Shown piece after piece: positions 41,592-49,702 of a stretch of 64,000 nucleotides of DNA. The DNA comes from Cervus elaphus (taxonomy: Eukaryota; Chordata; Mammalia; Artiodactyla; Cervidae). How positions within the stretch are numbered: position 1 is the first letter of the stretch; every line of letters starts with the position of its first letter. The stretch is taken from contig NC_057820.1 of the NCBI RefSeq assembly GCF_910594005.1, forward strand, positions 4,407,001-4,471,000, read 5' to 3'. Position numbers and translations under genes: made by a program. Below the pieces are notes generated by a model, which saw only the letters and a program-made list of their open reading frames with translations, ran no database searches and was not told the origin of the DNA.

Positions 41592-43197
41592 GAAGAAGTG
41601 GCAAGAATACACAGAAGAACAGTACAAAAAAGATCTTCACGACCCAGATAATCACGATGGTATGATCACCTAGAGCCAGACATTCTGGAATGTGAAGTCA
41701 AGTGGGCCTTAGGAAGCATCACTACGAACAAAGCTAGTGGAGGTGAAAGAATTCCAGTTGAGCTATTTCAAATCCTGAAAGATGATGCTGTGAAAGTGCT
41801 GCACTCAATATGCCAGCAAATTTGAAAAACTCAACAGTGGCCACAGGACTGGAAAAGGTCAGTTTTCATTCCAATCCCTAAGAAAGGCAATGCCAAAGAA
41901 TGCTCAAACTACCGCACAATTGCACTCATCTCACACGCTAGTAAAGTAATGCTCAAAATTCTTCAAGCCAGGCTTCAGCAATATATGAACCGTGAACTTC
42001 CAGATATTCAAGCTGGCTTTAGAAAAGGCAGAGGAACCAGAGATCAAATTGCCAACATCTGCTGGATCATTGAAAAAGCAACAGAGTTCCAGAAAAACAT
42101 CTATTTCTGCTTTATTGACTATGCCAAAGCCTTTGACTGCGTGGATCACAATAAACTGTGGAAAATTCTGAAAGAGATGGGAATACCAGACCACCTCACC
42201 TGCCTCTTGAGAAACCTGTGTGTAGGTCAGGAAGCAACAGTTAGAACTGGACATGGAACAGCAGAGTGGTTCCAAATAGGAAAAGGAGTACGTCAAGGCT
42301 GTATATTGTCACCCTGCTTATGTAACTTACATGCAGAGTACATCATGAGAAACGCTGGGCTGGAGGAAGCACAAGCTGGAATCAAGATTGCTGGGAGAAA
42401 TATCAATAACCTCAGATATGCAGATGACACCACCCTTATGGCAGAAAGTGAAGAGGAACTAAAGAGCCTCTTGATGAAAGTGAAAGAGGAGAGTGAAAAA
42501 GTTGGCTTAAGGCTCAACTTTCAGAAAACTAAGATCATGGCATCTGGTCCCATCACTTCATGGCAAATAGATGGGGAGACAGTGGAAACAGTGTCAGACT
42601 TTATTTTTTTGGGCTCCAAAATCACTGCAGATGGTGATTGCAGCCATGAAATTAAAAGACACTTACTCCTTGGAAGGAAAGTTATGACCAGCCTAGACAG
42701 TATATTAAAAAGCAGAGACATAACTTTGCCAACAAAGGTCTGTCTAGTCAAGGCTATGGTTTTTCCAGTGGTCATGTATGGATGTGAGAGTTGGACTGTG
42801 AAGAAAGCTGAGTGCCGAAAAATTGATGCTTTTGAACTGTGGTGTTGGAGAAGACTCTTGAGAGTCCCTTGGACTGCAAGGAGATTCAACCAGTCCATCC
42901 TAAAGGAGATCAGTCCTGGGTGTTCATTGGAAGGACTGATGCTGAAGCTGAAACTCCAATACTTTGGCCACCTCATGTGAAGAGTTGAGTCATTGGAAAA
43001 GACCCTGATGCTGGGAGGGACTGGGGGCAGGAAGAGAAGGAGACGATAGAGGATGAGATGGCTGGATGGCATCACCGACTCGATGGGCAAGAGCTTGAGT
43101 AAACTCCAGGAGTTGGTGATGGACAGGGAGGCCTGGCGTGCTGCAGTTCAAGGGGTCGCAAAGAGTCGGACACGACTGAGTGACTGAGCTGAACTGA
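41592..43197 (+). mobile_element. BovB (RTE) LINE, 1.6 kb 3' half with an open RT domain
   Basis: This is the longest BovB copy in the window, about half of a ~3.2 kb element. The 5' end is truncated inside ORF2. The sequence then continues through the reverse transcriptase and the C-terminal region to the 'gagctgaactgaaaa' tail. Shared words with the shorter copies at 1642, 36717 and 38122 allow direct alignment. It codes no endonuclease domain, so autonomous activity is excluded. Confidence 0.97.
41826..42980 (+). pseudogene. BovB ORF2 remnant: reverse transcriptase domain
   Basis: One frame is open for 384 codons between a TGA at 41823-41825 and a TGA at 42978-42980. Counting from the first methionine (42949 minus 1000, i.e. 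41949), the RT motifs are: A 'FIDYAKAFDCVDH' at residues 55-67, B 'GVRQGCILSPCL' at 113-124, and the catalytic YADD at 157-160. The first TGA replaces the expected TGG of a conserved 'IWK'. The last replaces a CGA, a CpG-to-TpG change, and a further TAG replaces CAG in the lost arginine-rich C-terminus. It is a dead element that happens to keep its catalytic core readable. Confidence 0.93.
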
Positions 43198-43267
43198 AAA
43201 TAAGTAACATTTTTAAAGTCTGGAGAATACTTTTGTTTCAAACTGTTTTATCGTAAACCTCACACAT

Positions 43268-43548
43268 GGACTTCCCTGGTGGCCCAGTGGTAAAGAGTCC
43301 ACCTGCCAGAGCAGGAAGGATGGGCTCGATCCCCGACCAGGGAAGATCCCACATGCCTCGGGGCAACTACGCCTGAGCACCACAACTAGTGTGCCTGTGC
43401 ACCCTCGGGCCCATGCTCCCCAGCAAGAGAAGCCACTGCAGTGAGAAGCCTGAGCCCCGCACCTGGAGAGCAGCCCCTGCTCGCTGCAACTAGCGAGAGG
43501 CAGAGCCCGGCAATGAAAACCCAGTGCAGCAACAACAAACAAAAACAT
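43268..43548 (+). repeat. CHR-1-type SINE
   Basis: 'ggacttccctggtggcccag', 'tgggctcgatccccgacc', 'gccactgcagtgagaagcc' and 'cccagtgcagcaacaac' are in family order. Confidence 0.93.
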
Positions 43549-43720
43549 GATACAAGCTCCCAATGAAAACTTTCCAGAGAACAGAAAGGTATTGGGTGCA
43601 AAGCCTCCTTCCCTGCTCATTCAAGAAGGAAGTAAGTAGCGTCCACAGTTTCTGGTGTAGCCACCCAGAAATGCTCTATGTGCGTGGAAACCTGTGCAGG
43701 CAAAACATTAAAAACCCAAA

Positions 43721-43915
43721 GGGCTCAGTGGTAAAGAGTCCGCCCGCCGATGCAGGAGACGCCAGAGATGCGGGTTCGATCCACGGGACAGGAAGATCTT
43801 CTGGAGAAGGAAATGGCAACCCACTCCAGTATTCCTGCCTGGGAAATTCCATGGACAGAGGAGCCTGGCGGGCTACAGTCCCTGGGGTCGCAGAGTCAGA
43901 CATGACTGAGTGCAC
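43721..43915 (+). repeat. Bov-tA SINE, 5' shortened
   Basis: Begins 'gggctcagtggtaaagagtc', losing the first ~15 bases of the head; the Bov-A body is complete. Confidence 0.92.
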
Positions 43916-44063
43916 AGGCTCAAATGATAACAATAGCTCCTACTTGTTGCGTATTTCCCAGGTGCCTGGCTCAACGATGATGCTTGCTTACTCTTATCAG
44001 TTAACATCTCTCAGACATATTCCCTCATCCATAACCAGCTCTTCAAGATATTGGAGAAGTATG

Positions 44064-44164
44064 GGGCTCCGGGCTTCCCACTATAGGGGGCATGGGTTTG
44101 ATCTCTGGTCAGGGGTCAGGGAACTGAGACGGTACACGCAGAGTGGTATAGCAAAAAAAAAAAG
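44064..44164 (+). repeat. CHR-2-type SINE, short
   Basis: 'gggcttcccactatagggg', 'gggtttgatctctggtcag' and an A-run at the end. Confidence 0.8.
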
Positions 44165-44779
44165 AACATTTCTCATGACCTTTTCCAGAATTGCCTGAAT
44201 CCCATTGAAACCTTCCTATGGTTGAGTTACTGTTCCTTGATTTTCAGACGGGGCACCTATGCCCAGAAACGCACAGTGAGGATTTGAGTCCTCACAGCGA
44301 CCAGCAGCAACTCCACGTCCTGATTAACCACGTGGGGCTCTGGGGGCAGCGGGAGGCCACCCTGTCCTCAAGTCCTGGTTTCTGCATGAGAGCAGGGTTA
44401 GAGACAACCCCGGCAGGTAGGAGTCGAGTGTCCAGAGCCCCGGCTCCACCGGAAGTGCAGGCCAGAGGGCCGGCCCGTCCCCCACCCTCCCGGCTCTGGC
44501 ATCACCCGAACTGGCCAAGTTCTCGGGGTCCAGGCTGGTGTCCCTCGCTCCAGCCCACCCAGGTGTCCACACAGGTCACTCTGCATCTTTGACCCAGTGA
44601 CTCTGCTTCTGGAAGTCGGGGTCAGGGTGATGGGTGTGAATCTTGATAAACTGCAAGTGGGTCCCGCAGGACAATCACCTTGTCTGATTTGACTGTCACT
44701 GGCTGCATGACCCTGAGCCTGGGTGTGTCACTGGTTTTTCTTTTTTTCCTTTTTCCCCTTTGTTTTTAAAAATGGAGGT
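44165..44779. other. Unassigned stretch
   Basis: GC-rich from 44390 to 44570 with open frames on both strands; no domain or repeat recognised. Confidence 0.45.
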
Positions 44780-44898
44780 GAGGATTCTTTGGAGGTCCAG
44801 TGGTTAGGACACCGGGCTTACACTGCAGAGGGCAGGGGTTTGATCCCTGGGCAGGAAACTAAGATCCGCACGTCTCTTGGTGTGGCAAAAAAAAAAAA
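44780..44898 (+). repeat. CHR-2-type SINE
   Basis: 'aggattctttggaggtccag', 'gggtttgatccctgggcag' and an A-run at 44886-44898. The flanking 'gaggtga' repeats (near 44775 and 44902) may be the TSD. Confidence 0.88.
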
Positions 44899-44904
44899 GT
44901 TGAG

Positions 44905-45560
44905 GTGAAATTCTTCTAACACCAAATTCACTGTTTTCAAGTGTCCAGTCCAGTGGAATTCAGCTCATTCACAATGTGCAGCTGCCCCTCCTCTGCTTCC
45001 AGAACATTTTCATCCCCGAGGGAGACTTGAGCCCGTGGAGCGGTCACTCCTTGCACCCCCACCCCAGCCCCTGTCTGCGTTCCATGTCTGTGGCTTTGCC
45101 TCTCCTGGTTGTTTCATATAAATGGAATCACAGGGCTTCCCAGGTGGCTCAGTGGTAAAGAATCTACCTGCCAAGCAGGAGACCCAGGGGATCCTCTGGA
45201 GAAGGAAATGGCAACCACCTCCAGTATTGTTGTCTGGGAAATCCCACGGACAGAGAAGCCTTGTGGGCTACAGTCCACAGTGTCACAAAAGTTGGACGCG
45301 ACTTAGAGACTAAACAACACAACAAGTACATACTATAAATGGACTCACACGATACGCGGTCTTTTGTGACGGGCTTTCACTAAGCCTCATGTTCTCAAAG
45401 TTCATCCACATTGTAGCGAGTGTCAGTGGCTCATTCCTTACAAGGGAGGAATGTCATTCTACTGTACCAATAAACCATCACTGTCTACAGACAGTAGGGC
45501 TGTTCCCACCTTTTGGAGACTGTGGATGGTGCTGCAATGATGTGGCCTTGTCTCAGCCTC
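44905..45560 (-). mobile_element. Old L1 3' region, antisense, split by Bov-tA
   Basis: Left of the SINE: 'tccagtccagtggaattcag', 'ccagaacattttcatccc'. Right of it: 'cacactaagcctcatgttc'-like and 'aaagttcatccacattgtag', 'gactgtggatggtgctgc'. All are antisense L1M order. Confidence 0.82.
45133..45333 (+). repeat. Bov-tA SINE inside L1
   Basis: A 16-base TSD with one mismatch, 'tataaatgga(a/c)tcaca', is at 45117-45132 and 45334-45349. Confidence 0.96.
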
Positions 45561-45705
45561 TGGTCCCACATCTGGAAAATTGAGGTAACGAGAGCCCACC
45601 CCACCCTGTCCCTCTCCCCACTGCGGTGGCGGGGGGCGGGGGGCGCACATATAGGGGTATGGAGGTAAGAGGTCCAAAGTATTAGGTATGAAATAGCTAT
45701 AAGCT

Positions 45706-46145
45706 GGGGCTTCCCTGATAGCTCAGAGGGTAAAGAATCCACCTGCAATACAGGAGACCAGAGTTCAATATCTAGGTCGGGAAGATCCCCAGAAGAAGGA
45801 AATGGTGGTGGTGGTTTAGTCGCTAAGTCGTGTCTGACTCTTGCAACCCCATGGACTGTAGCCCACCAGGCGCCTCTGTCCATGGGATTCTTCAGGCAAG
45901 GATACTGGAGTGAGTTGCCGTTCCCTTTTCCAGGGGATCTTCCTGACCCAGGAATCGAAACCGGGGTTTCCTGCATTGCAGGCAGATTCTTTACCGACTG
46001 AGCTACGTGGGAATTCCCTAAAGAAGGAAATGACTGTCCAGTATTCTTGCCTGGAGAATGCCATGGACAGAGGAGCCTGTCAGGCTACAGTCCATGGGGT
46101 TGCAAAGAGTCGGACACGACTGAGCGACTAACGCACACACACACA
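45706..46145 (+). repeat. Bov-tA SINE (outer), interrupted by an antisense Bov-tA
   Basis: The left piece is 45706-45804 and the right piece 46021-46145. A perfect 11-base TSD, 'agctataagct', in the L1 is at 45695-45705 and 46146-46156. A (CA)n tail lies at about 46134-46144. Confidence 0.96.
45805..46020 (-). repeat. Bov-tA SINE (inner), antisense
   Basis: A perfect 12-base TSD, 'aagaaggaaatg', within the outer SINE is at 45793-45804 and 46021-46032. Its (GGT)-like left edge is at 45803-45816. Confidence 0.96.
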
Positions 46146-46419
46146 AGCTATAAGCTACACGGTATATTGTGCACACAAGGAATGTAGGCAGTGTTTTATA
46201 ATAACTATAAATGGAGTATCACGTTTGAAAATTGTGAATCACTACATTGCACATCTGAAACTTATATAATATTCTACAGCAACTATACTTCAAATAAAAA
46301 AAATTTTTTTTAATGTATCTACTGTGTGGGGGTTCTGGGAAGATAAATGAGTTACGGATGTAAAGTTATTACCTGGCAGGCCGTGACATGCACCACAGCT
46401 TCTGCTGGGTGTTTGCTGC

Positions 46420-46640
46420 ACAAACTGACTGATTGAGCACTTACCGTGTACTCTTCTAAGCACTTACCTGTTGTCAGTCATTTATGGAAATATTTTCATT
46501 CATTCGTTAATTCCTCCAGCAACCTTATGGGGTGGGTCTCTCTGATCAATTCCACTTTACAAAACAGTGCGCCCCGAGGGGTCAGTAACGATCTGCCTGT
46601 GGCAGAGGGGTCTGAACCCAGCCGCCCTGATCCTGAAGCC
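46420..46640 (-). repeat. MIR SINE, antisense
   Basis: 'gattgagcacttaccgtgtac', 'cagcaaccttatggggtggg' and 'gaacccagccgccctgatcc' are antisense MIR. Confidence 0.85.
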
Positions 46641-46894
46641 ACTGCTGGTCTACACTAGTGGGGGGAGTTTACACAGCTATCCATTCTGACTTTCCAGGGA
46701 GTCGCCTCCTGGCCGGAGACTGTGGGGGCACTTTCACTTTCTCTCTTCCATGGACTTTCTCTGCTCCACATCTCTGACAGTGCCTGATTTGTTTGTTTTT
46801 GCCATGAGCAGATTGCAGTTTTGTGATTGGGAAGAAGCTGTTAATGATTTTAGATGCTAGGATGTTAGATGTTATGTGAGAAGAGCTGAACACA
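46641..46894. other. Unassigned stretch
   Basis: Nothing recognised. Confidence 0.5.
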
Positions 46895-47065
46895 AAATTC
46901 CAGGTACAGCTTGATCCCAACGATGTTGAAAATCATACAGAAATGCCCAGGGTGGGCTGACCGTCCACATATTCATATGGTTTGTCACTAGAGGCCGGAT
47001 CAAGTGAGTACATGATTTTTTCGGATGAGTTTGGTGTCTTTCTAGCTTTTCCAACTAAAGTTTGA
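46895..47065 (+). mobile_element. Old L1 3' UTR fragment, sense
   Basis: 'acacaaaattccaggtacag', 'cttgatcccaacgatgttg' and 'aatcatacagaaatgccc' follow an L1M 3' UTR. Confidence 0.55.
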
Positions 47066-47079
47066 CATCAAACAAGTAT

Positions 47080-47097
47080 CCCCCCCCCCCTTTTTTT
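47080..47097 (+). repeat. (C)n(T)n homopolymer pair
   Basis: Eleven C followed by seven T immediately before an antisense Bov-tA. Confidence 0.85.
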
Positions 47098-47102
47098 AAT
47101 GT

Positions 47103-47318
47103 GTGTGTGCATGCTCAGTTGTGTCTGACTGTGACCCTATGGACTGTAGCCTGCCAAGCTCCTCGGTCCTTGGAATTCTCCAGGCATGAACACTGGAGTC
47201 AGTTGCCATTTGCTTCTCCAGGGGATCTGGAGGATCCCACCTAGAGACTGAACCTGATTCCCCTGTGTCTCCTCTCTTGTAGGTGGATTCTTTACTGTTG
47301 AGCCACCATGGAAATGCT
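47103..47318 (-). repeat. Bov-tA SINE, antisense
   Basis: 'gcatgctcagttgtgtctg' at the left and 'gagccaccatggaaatgc' at the right. It abuts another antisense SINE. Confidence 0.92.
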
Positions 47319-47324
47319 TTTTAA

Positions 47325-47523
47325 AAAAATATTTATTTTTATTGATTTAGTTGGCCATGCCAGGTCCTCGTTCTGGCACTCGGGATCTTCGATCTCCGTT
47401 GCAGCATGCGGGATCTTTAGCTGTGGCACGTGGGATCTAGTTCCCTGATGAGGGATGAAACTCAGGCCACCTGCATTGGGATCGTGGAGCCTCCACCACT
47501 CACGGGACCACCAGGGAAGTCCC
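47325..47523 (-). repeat. CHR-2-type SINE, antisense
   Basis: 'tatttttattgatttagttgg', 'gatctagttccctgatgagg' and 'accaccagggaagtccc' are in antisense order. Confidence 0.93.
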
Positions 47524-47974
47524 CAGTGTATCACTTTTGTATTCAGAGAGAAAGTGATTCTAAAAACAAAGAACAGAAGTTCCTAGCTGGGCCCCACGGG
47601 TGTTTCTGCTTTGGACCCGTGCAGCCAGGTGGGTTTGACCAGCTGACAGGCCCGGGAGCTCCTGGGGCAGCTTCAGATCGGGGTTCCTGCAAAGAGCGAC
47701 ATGTCCAGGGGTTGCCAGCCTGACTGCATTTGTCACCTCCTCCCCCTCCTGCCCAGGGATGCCATGAGGACACGCCCACCCCAGGGCTCCCAGCACAGCC
47801 CCCAGAGGAGGGGCACCTCGGCCCTGGACTGTCCCTGTGCTGCCCACTGTCCAGCCACCTTCCTTGGCTTCCGCGCCGCCTCCCACCTGGAGTCCCCCTC
47901 CCCCTGGGGCGCACTTCCCAAATCCTCGCTGTCCTCGGGCACAATCAGCAGGGCCCTGAGGAGTCTCGGTGTCC
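47524..47974. other. Unassigned GC-rich stretch
   Basis: Open frames on both strands, but no repeat, domain or splice pattern that I can defend. Confidence 0.45.
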
Positions 47975-48152
47975 GTGGTGAAGAATCCGCCTGTGATGCA
48001 GGAGACACCAGAGACACGGGTTCCATCCCTGGGTGGGGACGATCCCCTGGAGAAGAGAATGGCTACCCATTTTTGCCTGGAGAATCCCATGGACAGAGGA
48101 GCCTGGTGGGCTACAGTCCATGCGGTTGCAAAGGGTCGGACACGACTGAGCA
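47975..48152 (+). repeat. Bov-tA SINE, 5' damaged, internal deletion
   Basis: Starts near 'ggtgaagaatccgcctgtg' and lacks 'cccactccagtattc' ('ctacccatttttgcctgg' instead). It ends 'gtcggacacgactgagc'. Confidence 0.9.
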
Positions 48153-48374
48153 CATCCACTTCTGCGGAGCGTTAAACAGGGCTGCGCCCCTCCGAAAGTG
48201 TGTGTCCTGGCTGGGGTGGAAAGTCTGTCCACCCTTTTTCGGGTGGTCCTCCCCACCTCTCCGGGAGGCAGGCCTGCCCTCATCCCACCTGTGTTCCCGG
48301 TGCTGGAACAGAGCCTGGCACAGATGAGGGCTTGGTACAAGCCGAATGCATGGTATCGCCTCCTTCTTACTCTA

Positions 48375-48455
48375 GAATGCAGACGGCTGAGACCCAGAGA
48401 GGTTAAGCAACTTGCCTAGAGCCACACAGCCAGCAGGACGCTGGACCATGGAGGC
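48375..48455 (-). repeat. MIR SINE fragment, antisense
   Basis: 'gacccagagaggttaagcaac' and 'ttgcctagagccacacagcc' are antisense MIR core. Confidence 0.88.
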
Positions 48456-48579
48456 CGGATTGTCAGCTTCGACACCACAACTCCAGGCCCCACGCCAGCC
48501 CTTCCTGCTCTGGGTTCTGATTCCAGGCTGAGTTGGACCTCGATGATGAGCAAAGGGCTTGGTGAAGGAGCCAGGCAGC

Positions 48580-48705
48580 AGTACGTGGACTTGGCACCAG
48601 ATGGCCTGTTTCCATCCCAGTTCTGCCAAACCAGCAGGGTGACTTTGAGGAAGCTTCCTTACCTCTCTGTGCCCCCAGTTCCCGCATCTATAAAATGGGC
48701 TTCAT
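48580..48705 (+). repeat. MIR SINE fragment
   Basis: 'gtgactttgaggaagcttcc', 'ttacctctctgtgcccccag' and 'catctataaaatgggc' give the MIR core. Confidence 0.85.
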
Positions 48706-48712
48706 TGGTTTG

Positions 48713-48888
48713 TTGTTAAGTGACTAATTTGTGTCTGACTCTTTTGTGACCCCATGGACTGTAGCCCCCCAGGCTCCTCCGTCCATGGGGTTTCCCAGCC
48801 AAGAATATTAGAATGGGTTGCAATTCCCTTCTCCAGGGAGCTCCTGACCCAAGGATTGAACCCAGGTCTCCTGCCTTGCAGGGAAGCT
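48713..48888 (-). repeat. Bov-tA SINE, antisense, head lost
   Basis: The Bov-A body is intact, but the right end stops at 'cctgccttgcagggaagctc', so part of the head is deleted. A run of 14 G follows (48891-48904). Confidence 0.88.
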
Positions 48889-48890
48889 CT

Positions 48891-48904
48891 GGGGGGGGGG
48901 GGGG
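48891..48904 (+). repeat. (G)14 homopolymer
   Basis: An uninterrupted G-run; its length may be an assembly artefact. Confidence 0.85.
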
Positions 48905-49235
48905 TCGGGTCACTTTAAATCAGGACATGTGAGGCATGGGGATTCCAGACTTGTGTGGGTCAGGCAGAGAGAGGGGGCTCTGGAGATGTCCAGTGAGGGG
49001 GCCCAGTGGTCACTTCAAGATGGGAGGAGGCCTGGCTGCCACCACACCGCCCAAATCCAACAGCCTCTGCTGTGAGGGGTCAGGGTGCCCTGTTCTTCCC
49101 AGCAGCTCAGCCGACCCCTCAGAAGCTCAATTTCCTTTAATCAGCAAGCATCAGACTTACTGTGGTCCAGGCATGGTTGGAGTACTCCTCACGGCAGTCA
49201 TGTAAGGAGGGTGACACCACGGTACCCATTTTACA

Positions 49236-49466
49236 GGTCTCCCCGGTGGCCTCATTTCTTGTGTTTCCTACTTTGGCAGGCAGATTCTTTACCACTGGTA
49301 CCACTGGGAAGTCGAGATGCAGGCTTGATCCCTGGGTTGGGAAGGTCCTCTGGCGTAAAAAAGGCAAACGGATTCAGTATTCTTGCCTGGAGAATTCTAT
49401 GGACAGAGGAGCCTGGCAGGCTACAGTTCATGGGGTCACAAAAGAATCAGACACGACTGAGTTGCA
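49236..49466 (+). repeat. Rearranged Bov-tA: inverted head then a sense body
   Basis: 49275-49311 is a Bov-tA head in antisense ('gcagattctttaccactgg', 'ccactgggaag'). From 49314 the body is in sense ('ggcttgatccctgggttgg' to 'cagacacgactgag'). A short sense head-like piece, 'ctccccggtggcctc', lies at about 49239. Confidence 0.75.
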
Positions 49467-49481
49467 CCTACATCTACCTGC

Positions 49482-49702
49482 CTGATGGCGCCTGTGGTAA
49501 AGAACCGCCTGCCAATGCAGGAGACACAAGAGACACAGGTTCCATCCCTGGGCTGGGAAGATTCCTTAAAGAAGGAAACAGGCAACCCATTCCAGTATTC
49601 TTGCCTGGGAAACCCCACGGACAGAGGAGCCTGGCGGGCTACAGTCCATGGGGTCGTAAAAGAGCCGGATAGGACTGAGGGCCTAGCACTTTCACTTCAC
49701 TT
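49482..49702 (+). repeat. Bov-tA SINE
   Basis: 'gatggcgcctgtggtaaag', 'ggttccatccctgggctgg' and a Bov-A body ending in the CACTTT-rich tail. Confidence 0.92.

Larger units (their letters stand above)
45645..46312 (+). mobile_element. L1 3' terminus, sense, split by nested SINEs
   Basis: Left remnant 45645-45705 ('attaggtatgaaatagctat'). Right remnant 46146-46312 ('tataataactataaatggag', 'gaatcactacattgcacatc', 'caactatacttcaaataaa'). Confidence 0.9.

Noticed and set aside
41826..42980. The BovB frame as a functional gene
   Set aside because: No endonuclease domain or natural start, premature stops at both ends, and a lost C-terminus.
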